A stretch of 64,000 nucleotides of DNA from Cucumis sativus (GCF_000004075.3 NC_026656.2:24562607-24626606); one strand, 5' to 3'; shown: positions 22,311 to 34,517, counted from the stretch's first letter. A program made the numbers and translations. The notes: generated from the letters alone by a model not told the origin.

Positions 22311-23283
22311 CTTCTTGAATTTTCTGTGGTTGAATGCACATAGAAAGATAAGCCATGAGAAGGCCGACTAATGAGTTCTATATAGTGTAAGGACAAAGTC
22401 ATCTTTGAATAAGAATATTCCTTTTGTGTGGTTGGGTTATGGGTTATGGATGGTTCCTATATATGATGTAAAAACAGACCACAAATATTTAAAGGAAAAT
22501 TTTTCTTAATTATCATTTTAGTTCTTAATAATAACGTCATGGATGGATTTTAGTCCTTTTGTTTTAATGTTCTTTTTATAATCCACTTGAAAAGGGATGT
22601 TTCGTTTGGTTTTAAACAGCTGAAATTTTACCATTTTTTTTTTTCTTTTTGCAAGAAAGAGTAATTAAGAAGTAAAATGAAGGAAGAACAAGTAACAAGA
22701 GGAAACAAAATTCCCATTTGAAAAAAATATGTCGTGCCTCAAATAAGAAATTCAAGTAGAATAATTCTGCATAATATTTCCAATATAATTAAGGAAAGAA
22801 TCAAAACTACATGAATTAATATTGTCTGAGATAGATATGTTGAGAGTACATTTGATACAACTGCAGTGCAAACGAACCACCACAAGCAACCTTTGAAAAA
22901 TATGAATTCAATTAACAAATCTCCTATACTACTTTATATTAGGGATGTTTCATCAGTTGATCGATAACAGTTTTTGACCAAAACTGCCACTACCAGTACT
23001 GATATGTCAATTTTGATGGGAATCACAAAGTGTAAAGAAGTATTAATCAAATAAAAACTTGAGGGTGTATTTATTACAAACATGACAATATAATATTTTA
23101 AAAATTAAATATGAAATACAATAATTGCGATGGTGATGGCATCTCTTTTTCTTTCCTTCTTTATTTATTTGTTTGTTTGTTAGTTTTAAGTTGTGATGTG
23201 AGCCTTCAATTATTTCTTACATTATAATATCAACAAGTCTTTTGATTCAATATATGGGGAGAGAGAAGTTCCTTTGACATCTT
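22311..23283. other. Upstream region of PR-10 copy C and spacer
   Basis: AT-rich. The first few hundred bases are the promoter side of copy C. No distinct promoter element, gene or repeat is supported. Confidence 0.4.
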
Positions 23284-23368
23284 TCGACCTTGGCTTAGTT
23301 GGTAGAGAGGAGACTGTAGTTTTTGGCAGATAATTCTTAGGTCGCTGTTTTGAATCCGGCAGGATGGA
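23284..23368 (+). pseudogene. tRNA-Tyr(GTA) pseudogene with intron
   Basis: It aligns from end to end with the tRNA-Tyr gene at 42031-42118 (opposite strand): A-box-like TGGCTTAGTTGG, anticodon arm GACTGTAG, an intron TTTTTGGCAGAT and the T arm. The B box reads GTTTTGAATCC instead of GGTTCGAATCC. The acceptor stem (TCGACCT against AGGATGG) has an A-A mismatch and wobbles. These changes suggest loss of transcription and folding. The 3' ATGGA is genomic and no CCA is encoded. Confidence 0.8.
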
Positions 23369-23867
23369 TTTTACTTTCTTAAGGCCATGTTTACCAATTT
23401 TGATGGGACTATTTTTAATCAGGTTTACTTCAACATTTTACAAATGTCATTTACTTGTGATTGATTTTTTTTTGCTCTTGTTACAAACAAATAATGTAAT
23501 ATTATTAATGCGCACTGAAAGCTCCAAGCTGTCACCTTTGATCATAAATCAACCCTTATTCATCCCCATCAAATGACCTAGCTACAGACTTTTAATTGTT
23601 GAAAATTAAAGTAGTGTTGCAGCGCTAGTAAGTAACATTGTGACGGTACCTAACATGGGATAATATAGATGTCAAATAGTGCATGTTATTACTATCTATT
23701 TTGTTACTTTTCTTTAGTAAAAAGACACTTAACATGATGTTTTGACCCTAAACTAGTCTAAAAGTGGTAAAATGAGTATACATGTGTTCTTAAATAATTT
23801 TAAGCAAGTTTAGAGTGATTTTGACCAATTTTAGGAGCCTTTAGTCTATATTGTTGTTGTCCAATCA
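23369..23867. other. Intergenic spacer
   Basis: AT-rich sequence with no gene or repeat that I can support. A 70-codon open frame here resembles nothing. Confidence 0.35.
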
Positions 23868-24345
23868 ATTGCTGGGTTTTATGCCCTAAGCTCATTGTTT
23901 TAAATCCAAGAACAATTTATTAATTATAAACATAAAATAATTATTATATCTGTTATGTTAAGTCTTAAGTTCCCATTATTCAATCCAATAAACAAAATTC
24001 GAGTTATGATTAGTATGTAGTTGAGATACAATTTAAAGATACGTTCAAGTAATAACTTGAAGAGTCTATAGTGCGTATATGGATAAGGATGTATACTTTA
24101 TCCTAGTAACACTAGGAATACGATTCACCTTGTAAAACTACAAACGATGTACGTAATTCGAAAAAACATTCATTGTGGAGACATGTGAGTAAAGGTATCC
24201 TATTCAATGAACTTGTATAAGACTTAATCACTTTGATTATTAATGCATGTCTCTTTGCGTTGTTATGGATAAAAAATGAATATTCCACATGATCATCATT
24301 AAGTAACTTTGACAAGGTTTTGACCTACAAGGAACGATTTAATTT
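23868..24345 (+). mobile_element. LTR-like repeat fragment
   Basis: Shares the order of blocks seen at 40480-41460: CAATCCAATAAACAAA, GAGTCTATAGTGCGTATATGGATAAGGATG, CTTTATCCTAGTAACACTAGGAATACGA and GGAGACATGTGAGTAAAGGTATCCT. This is the same LTR family but clearly diverged. No boundaries or target duplication were fixed. Confidence 0.5.
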
Positions 24346-24387
24346 TTCAACTTAAAATTTTTCTATGGAAAGCAGTAAAGAATGGCT

Positions 24388-24850
24388 CACTGTAAGAAAT
24401 TAGGGACATCCCAACACAATAAAAAGAATGTCGAGAAATAGCACATCTACCAACGTCGTAAGGTGTGAGTCGACCGATGTAATCTAACCCAATTGTTGAT
24501 TTCATGGCATCAGGAACAGCCACACAATCCTTGATGTCGTACATGTACATGTTGGAGAAAAGGAAACAATTAAATAGCAATTTTCTTTTTCTTGATGTCA
24601 TGCATATATACGTTAGAGAATAGGTTGCTATTCTTGATGTGTACGTGTACGGTATCGAAGAAAATAAAATTATTATTTAATTATTTTCTTTTCTCCAATG
24701 CCATACATATATTCATCAGGAATTTGGTAGCTACTCCCAACGTGTACGTTGATCACGTCGGGGAAAAGAAAAACAATAAAATAATTAGTTTGCTTTTGCC
24801 TGACGAGCTATGTATACAACATCAAAAGTGGGGGCCATCAATAACTACTA
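24388..24850 (+). mobile_element. CACTA-like element terminus, copy 2
   Basis: Opens with CACTGTAAGAAATTAGGGACATC and runs parallel to 13167-13640. Shared blocks include AATAGCACATC, TCGTAAGGTGTG, CCACACAATCC, TACATGTACA, GGAAACAATTAAATA and ATGCATATATAC. The two copies are in direct orientation about 11.2 kb apart and bracket the retrotransposon and PR-10 copy C. A remote terminus or transposase frame was not identified. Confidence 0.6.
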
Positions 24851-27800
24851 GGATGGATAAACCTCGAGAACTACTAGGATCCATAATGAAATGGATTGGA
24901 AAGAGTTCGATCAATCAGTTAGATGCGCGCTCTGTGCAAAAGAAGCATAACAAACAGTACTTGTAGTCAACATGTTTTTTTCGTCAAGACACTGATGTGT
25001 TATATTTTAGGAATTTTGTAATTGTTAATGAACTACTTTTATGTAATTGTTTGATTTTGTGGTTTGATGTATGTTGTAGTCTTAAATTTGAGTGTATTGA
25101 TATGTAAATTATATAGCTTAAATTCATATTGTGTAATTATTTAATTTTATGTTTTTGAATTTTTGTTTCTTAATTCATCATTTTTATGTAGTTGAACGCT
25201 CCTTTTTCATGTTATTACTGCTATATATCTATGTTATTATTGAATTTTCTTTTAGGAAATTTGCACTGTGGAACTTGACCCTATTGATTCTATCCAGCTG
25301 TATTAACAACTGTCTCATCGCTCACAGTCTATATGAGATACTTCCTCCATCGTGGTTTTGAGTTGTCAAAGGAGAGAAGTAGCATCCTAGTGCACGATCC
25401 TTTTCGATCCGCGTATTTTCTCATTCTTAGAGACTATTGGATTTTTTTGGATTTCCTAAATAAGATTCATGTAGTTGGATTGACACTTAGTTACTGCTTT
25501 GGACAAGTGTTGGAGACTAGAGACACACATTTCGTATGTCTTGTTAGGAATGCATAATCATGTTGCATGACGTTGCGATTCAATTAGGGTTACTGATGGA
25601 TGGTGAGTTTGTTGTAGGATCATTAATTAACATATAATTGGAAGCAAGTAAATGAAAATTTCTTGGAAGTTCTACTGTCTAACATGAAAGGTCAAAGGGT
25701 TGAGTCTTCCATGGTTGGCCAAATAATTCACAGAAATTGCCACTAGATGTTGACGTTGTGAGCGTCCAGAGATATGTTCATGCATACATTATGCAACTGA
25801 TTGGAGGCTTTTTGTTTGCCAACAAGTTAAATACTCTGGTACACTATATATTTCTTCTGGTTTTAAGCTATTTCGACCATGCTAGTATGTACTGCATGTC
25901 TTGCATGACTTCAAAGGGAATTGTGTCAAACTAATATTCACAATCTTTAGAAATAGCTAGAACACTAATGCTACTGCAAGTATGAGCATATGACAAATTT
26001 TCTATTGTAGCTCCACAAGTTGCTCAACCTTTAAGTTTTAGGTATTATTTTATTTATATACTATTTTTTTAGTAAAAATTTGCACTACATATAACTTATT
26101 ATTAATTTTTTTCACATTTAATGGAGTGATGTTCTACTTGCATCATAACAATAAGCAAATATGTTATTGACGTATCAACAGATATTTGACCGATTGATAG
26201 ACTCTCAGATAGTAAAGTATTAAATGAATGTTGTCTATTTTTTTTTTTTTTGTCTACTTATGTTTATTTTTTAACAAATTAATTGGACATCATACACGTC
26301 TAATGTTATAGCATTGCTTCCTAATCGATGTCATAACAGTGAAGTAGTCTAGACATACATGGGCTGTATGGTATGCTTCTATATATCATTGAGTTGCATG
26401 CACCAAATCGTGTGTTGCGACATTTCCATATGCTTCAAACCCAACTATCGCTATCCTATACGAACCCCACACTACATCATAAATTAATTTAAGAGGCAAA
26501 CACGATCAAGATTGACGTAGGATTTATGTGAAGTATATCACAATGTGTCATTCACGAAACGATCTTTGTGTATGAGGAGAAATAACACACTAGTCAACTG
26601 TAATAAATGACTATTTTTCTAATATACGTCAATTACAAGATGATTTATCACATATGGTGGCTCGTACTATTAATAAGAATTTTAATATGATTTGTTTTAT
26701 AATTTTATAACATGCACATTATTTAATTATATTACTTGTCATCGTTCAGAATAATTTTGTTCAAAACGTACATGCTTACTCGATGGAACACAATTTACAA
26801 GATTTGAACTCAATGTATGATCAAACCTTGGAAAATATATAACAAATTATTTAGTAGACCAGCCAGCTCAATGTTGCTGACACGGATCGGAAACACATTC
26901 GACATAAACGACGACGACAAGACGATGAAATCGTTGAGGGAGATTAAGATAAGGGACGTTTACAAAAATAGCAACAAAAAAAATGATAATAAGACTCATA
27001 TCACTATATTTTCTAAATTGTAAAAGTAGAAAATTTAAAAAATAATATATCTCTAATTATTTATCATATTTGTCATATTTGCAATATACAAAAAAGATGT
27101 GATATGCTTTTTTCTAATTTTTTTTTGTTATCCGATGCAATTTCCCCTTAAGATAATGATTAGTTTATAAATCATATTTTAATTCATATAAATTTCAATT
27201 TCAAGTCTAGAATTATATGAAAATGCATTTTGATTTGTACCAAAACCATAGTCATATTACAAAGTTAAGATAAAAAATAATCGTTTAAAGCTTAAAATAT
27301 ACAACTTTCTTTCTTCTATTTTAACTTAAAAGTTTTATAGCAAATCTGACACTCTTTAATTGATTGTTTCCAAGTTTGAAGACACATCCTTCAATTATGC
27401 ACCAAGTTGTCAATGTAGTTTCAAAATTTAGACCATAAAAAAAAAAAAAAAAAAATCTAACTAATTACTTTAAATTGTCGGTATAGTTTCAAAAGTAAAT
27501 AATGCAAATGAATTAGGTGGAGAATGGATTTTAATCGGTGTTTTAAAACGAAAAATGTGTACTCAAGGAATTTCTAATGCAAGCAAACATTGAAACTAAA
27601 GTTGTAAATTAGCATAAAAAAATCATAATAATTTTGGTTGGATTAGGAAAAAAATAAGGGTATGACTAATATGTTTTTAAGAAATTAAACCATATTTTAT
27701 TTGTTTTTTTTTTTTAAGGAAGTCGTGTACCAAATATATAACTTCTTTTAATCCACTCACATTTCACGTAGACCACTAGACAAAATGAAAGTCATGTACC

Positions 27801-28068
27801 CAATACATGACTTCCTTCATTTTTCTACAATAGTTTGGACTTCTGGCCCATTTTTAACATTTCTTTACTTACTACCCTATTTTTGTCATTATTTTAGAAA
27901 GAAACCTATATTTTTTAAAAGACATTGCATTTAATTCTAAATTAACCAACATGCTAGCCAAGATAACATTTCAGGCTCGTTCAAAACATACAAGCATGTT
28001 TAATTAGGGCACCAATTTAATATGCTTACTTGCTTCTTCTAAAAGATAAAGCGAGAAAAGGGAACCGT

Positions 28069-28101
<33 letters not shown>

Positions 28102-28880
28102 AAGCAATCCAACAAAATATTAGAAAATTCATAAATAAAAGGTCAAGAAACCTTGAAATGATTTTTGCAAGCCTAGTCAGTCATCGAAACTCCAATCTTG
28201 ACCACAACCATTACAAAGGTAAAAGTAATAAATCTCATGAGTTTTGGCCAAAATTGGTAAAAGCCTAAACCTCCCTGAAATATCTGGTGAGACGATGTGG
28301 TGACACTTTATAAACAATGTTGTAGTATGTAAACCCAACCTCGAAATAGTCAACCCATGACCTACATGTCAACGTCTTGCACGTCAAAATATGAAACAAT
28401 ATAGGGATAATTCAACCTAAAAGAGAGGATTAGAAATATTATTATTTTAATCTCCATTAAAGAATAAATCAACTTGCACATTTTTTATTTTTTTTTCTTT
28501 TTAAATATTGTTCTAATCTCTTTCAAGATTATTTAATATTAGTTCTCGTACTTTCAACTATATAATATTAGTTCCAGCATTGTTCAATGAATTTTAATTT
28601 AATTAGTATTAGTAATTTAAGGTTGCTTTAATGTTTTTCAAACATCTCATTTTTAATTTCTTCCAAAAGTAATCCTCAAAGTGTGATCACCTCATCATAT
28701 TGTTGTCAATGATTTTGACAAATATACCTTCATGTAAACAAGCTTTATGTCATGTGGTTAAAGTTTTTAACTAACCAAATGTGTGGCACTAGTGATCAGA
28801 AATGTGTGGCACATGTGGTTAACGTCCACATAGCCAAGTAAGCATTCAGAGGTTAGTGCACCAAGCATTAGTGATCAGAA
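24851..28880. other. Gene-poor AT-rich stretch
   Basis: No gene is supported across 4 kb. Short open frames (for example 25149-25361 and 25737-25934) have no recognisable content. A short dispersed repeat lies at 27050-27145, matching 20940-21050. The part up to about 26.9 kb may be the interior of a decayed CACTA element that starts at 24388, but no transposase motif could be read. Confidence 0.4.
28071..28100. repeat. A30 homopolymer
   Basis: Thirty consecutive A residues after GGAACCGTGC. It could be the tail of a retroposed sequence on the plus strand, but no LINE or SINE body was recognised upstream. Confidence 0.9.
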
Positions 28881-29870
28881 ATATGGATGGTTAATAGGCA
28901 AGAGAGAGTTTGAGATAATGAGGGAGCTTAGGTTAACTCTTATTGAATTTGTATTTATTGGCTACCAAGTGAGTTGTGTACAAATGAGCCCCCTTACAAG
29001 TATTTATAGCCATTTAAACCAACCTAGGAGCTTAAGGAGGTCAGCCATGGATCATTCTAGAAGTAATTACATGTACATTTAGCCTTTTAGAAATAAGCCT
29101 AGAACACTTTGGACCTATCATGACACTCCTGATTGTCATTGAATCTTGACCATCATTAAAGAGACCGTCATGGAATGTTCTAACCTTCCAGCACACTCTA
29201 GCATCATCTCGGGCGATCTAGACAGTTCCGGCATGTCAAAACGTGGCAAGCCTTCTAGAGCCTTCGAAACTGTCTAGGCCATGAGTAAACAGTGCAATAT
29301 GGCCAAAAGCACGTCTGACGCCTTCTAGAAGCTTTTGAGGCCATCTGGACCATAGGGGCATGTGTGTGCTAGGTTGAGCACACAATGCCGCATGCATGAC
29401 GTGGGCCTTCATGCGACGCTCGCGTAGGGTGCCTTACACGTCATGTATGGGTGTGGCTTGTGTAGGGCGTGTGTGCCATGCGTTGACAAGCTTGGGCGAT
29501 AGTCTAGTGGACGCACGTGCTGGGTTGGCCACCTAGCCACGTTAAAATGCCCATACGCATGGGTTGTGCATTGGGCGCTAGAGCAATGAGCCCATGGGCA
29601 TCTGGGCATGCCAATGAGGTTGTGCATGAGTATCTATCTTGGTACGCGTGCATGACTACTTGGTTGCCATCCTTGGGTACATGTCTATCACACGGGCGTG
29701 TATCCTAGTCACCTGTGGGCTATCACATGAACACATTGGACACCTTCTTAGCTTTGTTAACAGAGCCTTATGTATCATTTTGACACAAACTTTAGGGTGA
29801 TTTTCGTGGGCATTTAGCACATAAAAGTGTTTTTTTTCTTTTTTGTATTGGTGGCCTATTCTCAAATTCC
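28880..29870 (-). mobile_element. LTR-like, locally G+C-rich segment
   Basis: About 29160-29760 is visibly richer in G+C than everything around it, full of GCATG, GGGCAT and CGTG words. On the minus strand a CTATAAATACTTGTAAG TATA-like box (29002-29010) is followed about 45 bases on by AATAAA. That layout suits a promoter plus poly(A) site of an LTR. Open frames on both strands here are low-complexity and resemble no protein. Assignment to an LTR element is inference. Confidence 0.4.
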
Positions 29871-30947
29871 TACCGAAGTATATAAAATATATACTTGCAC
29901 CAAAGCATACAACTACATTTTACACATTATCGTGTTAGTGATGGTCATGTCTATTCTAATCATAATGAGTAAAGTCATGCATATGGCAATGGATTGTGAT
30001 AACTAGACTTTAATTGAATGCATTTGTTTTCTTGCATCTTTGATCTATGTTCTTTACCACTTAGCTTACATTTGTGAATTGATTGATACTTTAATTACCA
30101 ATGTATGATTTATATAGCTATAGAGACCAATTTGGTTTCATGATCTAAATTTCTTTTTTGGGAACTTCCTGTAGAAAAACAAAAAAACAAATTTCACGTT
30201 GATAATTTAAAATTATTGATAATGAAGTTGAATTTATTTGATGGAAACCTCTATAGTTTTTTTTTCCTTAAAAGTTGTATTCTTTATTTTCTAAATTTTG
30301 AAAACGAAATTTAAAAACCATGTTATTATTTTTTAGGGTTAGACCATTTCTTCGATTGTTTTCTTAAGATAGAATTTGAAAATAGCTGCACCAGATATAT
30401 TTTTTCTTTATATATTTTTTATCTTTAGAAACATAAAAACAAAAATAAATCACAAACTAAACAAAGTCAAAACTATTTGGTTACATGAAAGTAGGACTAG
30501 AAGTGTTATTTGATCGACTACGAATCTTTAAAAGTAGTAATAGGAGCAAATCTATTCAACTGTTTTGAACTTCATCAACCACTACAAAATTGAGCATACT
30601 TCAACTAATATAAAACTGGCTCTATAAACCTTTTGATTTGAGGTTAGACTCACGAGTCCACATATTTATTATATATAATAAAAAAAATAGAGTTGGCCAG
30701 TACCACATAGTTTCTAACAAGTTGATTAAGAAATTTAACAGGTAAAAGAAAAGGCTTGGTCAAATGGTTGCCTAACATAAAGAGAGTATTAAATTATTTT
30801 ACTCAGTAACACCAAAAGGTTCTACAAACTTCAATTTTTTACAAAAATGCTCTAATCATCCAAACTTTTTTTTCTTATGACCTCTATATTAATTGGCGAG
30901 TAGCATCCTAAATGTCTCATTAGTCAGCACTTTTCATAATCAGTCAC
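29871..30947. other. Upstream region of lectin receptor kinase 1
   Basis: AT-rich spacer. A TATA-like CTATATTA near 30882 lies about 65 bases before the start codon and could be the core promoter. Nothing else is supported. Confidence 0.4.
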
Positions 30948-32927
30948 ATGGATACTTCTCTACATACATTTTCAATGCTAACCCACATCTTCCTCCTCTT
31001 CCTTGTTTTTCCCTATCTTCCTCTCTTAGTTGACTCAATTTATTTCAAAATCGATCAAATCAAACCAAACGAAAACCGTTTACTTTACCAAGGAGATGCA
31101 GTACCTAATAATGGAGGAATTATATTCAGTGATCCTGCATATTCCTGTCTTGTTGGTCAAGCTATTTACAAAGATGCTATCCCAATTTGGGACTCTCAAA
31201 CAGAAAAACTCACTGATTTCACAACCCAATTCTCCTTCACCATTGATACTCAAAATGCTTTACACTATGGAAATGGGGTTGCTTTTTTCTTGGCTCCAGC
31301 TGGTTTTCATATCCCTCCAAACTCAGCTGGTGGGTATCTTGGCCTTTTCAATAAGACCTATACTGAATCATCCATAAACCAAATTGTTCATGTTGAGTTT
31401 GATTCTTACCCTAATGAATGGGATCCTAATTTTGAACATGTGGGTATCAACATTAACTCTGTTTCTTCCTCTAATTTCACGAAGTGGAATGTCAGCTTAC
31501 ATAGTTTGGACACTGTTGACGTGTTTATCTCATATGATTCAACCACCAAATACTTGAGTGTTTCATGGAATTATGAAAAGACACCAATTTCTCTTGAAAA
31601 TACAACTTTGAGTTACATGGTTGATCTTATGAAGATTCTTCCTCAATGGGCTACAGTTGGATTTTCAGCTGCAACGGGGGCATATTTAGAGAGACATTTG
31701 CTATTTTCTTGGGAGTTCAATTCCAGTTTGGAAATGAAAGAAACAGTTGGAGTTGGTACTGAAAAAAATGGGAAAAAAGTTGATGTAATTGTGGGTGTGA
31801 CTGTTTCAGTAGGAGCTTCAATTCTCATGGCAATTGTAGCTTTTGTGGTACGTCGGAGATTGAAGCAAAAGAAAAGAAAATCAGAAAAAAAGGTGGCTGA
31901 GGAGATCAACTTGACATCCATTAATGATGATTTGGAAAGAGGGGCTGGACCTAGAAGGTTTTCTCATAAGCTTCTTGCCATGGCTACCAACAACTTCTCC
32001 AATGAAAGGAAGCTTGGTCAAGGAGGATTCGGAGCAGTGTATAGAGGGTATATACCAGACATAGATTTGGCAGTGGCCGTGAAGAAAATCTCAAGGGGTT
32101 CAAGACAGGGGAGGAAAGAGTATATAACTGAAGTGAAGATCATTAGTCGGCTTCGCCATCGAAATTTGGTGCAACTCGTTGGTTGGTGTCATGATAAGGG
32201 TGAGTTCTTGTTGGTTTACGAATTCATGCCTAATGGCAGTCTTGATTCTCATCTCTTTGGTAAGAGGGCCCATCTTGCTTGGGCTGTGAGATATAAAGTT
32301 GCTTTAGGTTTAGCCTCTGCTTTGCTCTATCTTCACGAAGAAGGGGAACAGTGTGTGGTTCATAGAGATATTAAATCAAGTAATGTTATGTTAGATTCGA
32401 ACTTTAACGTCAAGCTTGGAGATTTTGGGTTGGCTCGATTAATGGACCATGAGTTGGGTGCTCAAACAACTGGGTTGGTTGGAACTTTAGGCTACTTAGC
32501 TCCTGAATACATCAGCACAGGTAGAGCTAGTAAAGAATCTGATGTGTTTAGTTTTGGGGTTGTTGCTTTGGAGATTGCCACGGGAAGAATGTCAAGAACC
32601 TCCATGGAAGCTGAATCTCATAAGGGTCTGGTGGAGTGGGTTTGGAATCTTTATGGGAGTGCGCAATTGATTGATGGCATGGATGAGAAAATGCAATCTG
32701 ATTTTGACAAAAAACAAGTGGAGTGTTTGATGCTTGTTGGATTATGGAGTGCTTATCCTGACCCTAATCTTCGACCTTCCATAAAACAAGTAATTCAAGT
32801 TCTTAACTTTGAGACAACCATGCCAAATCTTCCAAATAAAATGCCTGTTCCTATCTATTCTGCTCCTCCCACATCGATGAGTTCAAATGAAGCTTCCATT
32901 ACAGTAAGTCTTGACATGGGTCGTTAA
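30948..32927 (+). CDS. L-type lectin receptor-like kinase (clade IX-like)
   Basis: Intronless, 659 residues, a plasma-membrane receptor kinase. A signal peptide covers residues 1 to about 30; Met10 is a possible alternative start. The legume-lectin domain (about 31-258) shows VAFFLAP, NSAGGYLGL and HVEFDSYPNEWDPNFEHVGIN, the metal-site region. A transmembrane helix at about 278-301 is followed by a basic stop-transfer run (RRRLKQKKRK). The kinase domain has GQGGFG (357-362), the ATP lysine in VAVKK (Lys379), Glu395, HRDIKSSN (Asp474, Asn479), DFG (492-494) and APE (518-520), so it is an intact RD kinase. The tail ends SLDMGR. Overall form is closest to plant LecRK-IX proteins implicated in defence and cell-death signalling; the ligand is unknown. 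A close paralogue in inverse orientation lies at 46330-48282. Confidence 0.95.
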   Translation: MDTSLHTFSMLTHIFLLFLVFPYLPLLVDSIYFKIDQIKPNENRLLYQGDAVPNNGGIIFSDPAYSCLVGQAIYKDAIPIWDSQTEKLTDFTTQFSFTIDTQNALHYGNGVAFFLAPAGFHIPPNSAGGYLGLFNKTYTESSINQIVHVEFDSYPNEWDPNFEHVGININSVSSSNFTKWNVSLHSLDTVDVFISYDSTTKYLSVSWNYEKTPISLENTTLSYMVDLMKILPQWATVGFSAATGAYLERHLLFSWEFNSSLEMKETVGVGTEKNGKKVDVIVGVTVSVGASILMAIVAFVVRRRLKQKKRKSEKKVAEEINLTSINDDLERGAGPRRFSHKLLAMATNNFSNERKLGQGGFGAVYRGYIPDIDLAVAVKKISRGSRQGRKEYITEVKIISRLRHRNLVQLVGWCHDKGEFLLVYEFMPNGSLDSHLFGKRAHLAWAVRYKVALGLASALLYLHEEGEQCVVHRDIKSSNVMLDSNFNVKLGDFGLARLMDHELGAQTTGLVGTLGYLAPEYISTGRASKESDVFSFGVVALEIATGRMSRTSMEAESHKGLVEWVWNLYGSAQLIDGMDEKMQSDFDKKQVECLMLVGLWSAYPDPNLRPSIKQVIQVLNFETTMPNLPNKMPVPIYSAPPTSMSSNEASITVSLDMGR

Positions 32928-33739
32928 ACAATAAGGTCGCGTCAGGCCACCGTCAAGTTACAAGTCTACTTTGTTTCGCTTCGCTTGTTATGTAGAGAGT
33001 GAAAAGTCTCGACTCATTTGATAATAATCTTGTTTTTAATTTCTTGATTGTGAAATTTGTGTTTTTTTCCTTATAGACCCCATAGTAAAGGTGTATTCAC
33101 GTAGGGATAAAAGTGGGAAGAAGAAAGAATGATTCAAGAGTTGGTAATTTTTAATGTATGGGCGCTTAGGAGTATGACTATTAGAGTGGGGTCAAGTATT
33201 CTATTAATCTTTTTAGTATTTGTCTATTTAGGTATCTTGAATGATGGAAGGTGGGTATCTTTTTTGCTAAAGATTTTGGTATAGAACTCTCATTGGAGAA
33301 GTAGGAAGAGATTGACGAGCTCTCAAATTCTTCCCCAACAGTTGATAAATAAGATTGTTGCTAACGCCTAAGCATTCTCCTCAACTTTTGTTCTATAATT
33401 TTCATAATTCTTCAATATGCATAGTTGGATAACCTTTGTCATGCTACCTATTGATTAATCTCAAGATACATACTATACCAAAGCAAAATTCTGTCATACA
33501 TGCATCCATAGCAAGTTGTAAAATTTGCAATTCCTCTAGTCCAAGATTTGAACAAAAATTTGGAATTTGGATTTGGCACTTATGCCCTTTGGCATTCCTG
33601 TGCATACTATATACGACCATGGGATGCTAGATGTAATACCTCATATCTACAATTTGAACCAAGATAATGAAATCCAAATTCAAAACTTAATGACTTTGAT
33701 ATTCCCTGTATCTCTTGAAGACCGAGCACACTTGTATAC
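32928..33739. other. 3' flank of lectin receptor kinase 1
   Basis: Contains the 3' UTR of the kinase gene. No further gene or repeat is recognised. Confidence 0.4.
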
Positions 33740-34470
33740 TATATAATATTTTTTTATAAAAAACATGTATATTCATATAACAAAATAGAACAACCTAAGG
33801 GCAAGGAACAAGAGGACCCTCCCCAAAAGAAACTAAAAAATGATGAACTTCCAATTGTTGAATATCATTGAAAGACTATAATTACAAAAGTGTTTGGTGT
33901 AATTTGTACTCCACCAAGAAGCTGTGAGTTGCAACACAGTCCAAAAAGAATCAAAAGAATTATAGCTATATTAAAAAATTCTACTATACATTTCTATCCA
34001 TACATTTCTATCCAAATGCACCACAAAAGGGACCAAGTAGCACATTTCCACAAGATGTTTCCTTTCGGGCTATAACCTCTAATGTTGAGCCCTTCAATCA
34101 ACTTGCTATCAACCTTACTAGGGAGACAACTCCAAATCAAAATTTCTAAACAAAGTGCTCCAAGCTTTCCTAGTAAAGAGACCGTGCAAAAATAAGTGGT
34201 CCAATATTTCCTCTTCTTTTAAGCAAAGTCAACACATCAAGGGGCTAAGCATAGTATACTGAATTTTTTTTTGTAGCTTCTCTTGAGTGTTAAGGCTTCT
34301 GTAAGCGAGCGACCATAAAAAAAATTTCACCTTTTTCGAAATTTTAATCTTCCAAATGTGACAATTCGAAGGAACAACAATGGAGAGATTGTGGATCCAA
34401 CTTTTCTCATTTTGATTGTCAAATCTAATCCTCTGAAATACTTCCTGAGATTTCTATGAAGTTGGTCAAT
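33740..34470 (-). mobile_element. LINE ORF2 C-terminal remnant (zf-RVT region)
   Basis: On the minus strand broken frames give SLAYRSLNTQEKLQKKF, then KEEEILDHLFLHC, then LWKCATWSLLWCIW, and finally TASWWSTNYTKHFCNYSLSM. This is the usual order at the end of plant LINE ORF2 proteins (HxxxxC finger, W-rich block, FCNYSL-like end). There are stops and frameshifts and no reverse transcriptase, so it is a dead 5'-truncated copy. It lies between the 3' ends of the convergent LecRK and PPR genes. Confidence 0.75.
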
Positions 34471-34517
34471 TCAAGGTATGAAATGTTTTCAAGCAATACT
34501 GAAAGCAATTACTTCAT

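Noticed and set aside
29409..29865. 60-70 codon frames rich in His, Cys and Trp on both strands
   Set aside because: They arise from the G+C-rich word composition; no homology, no plausible start context.
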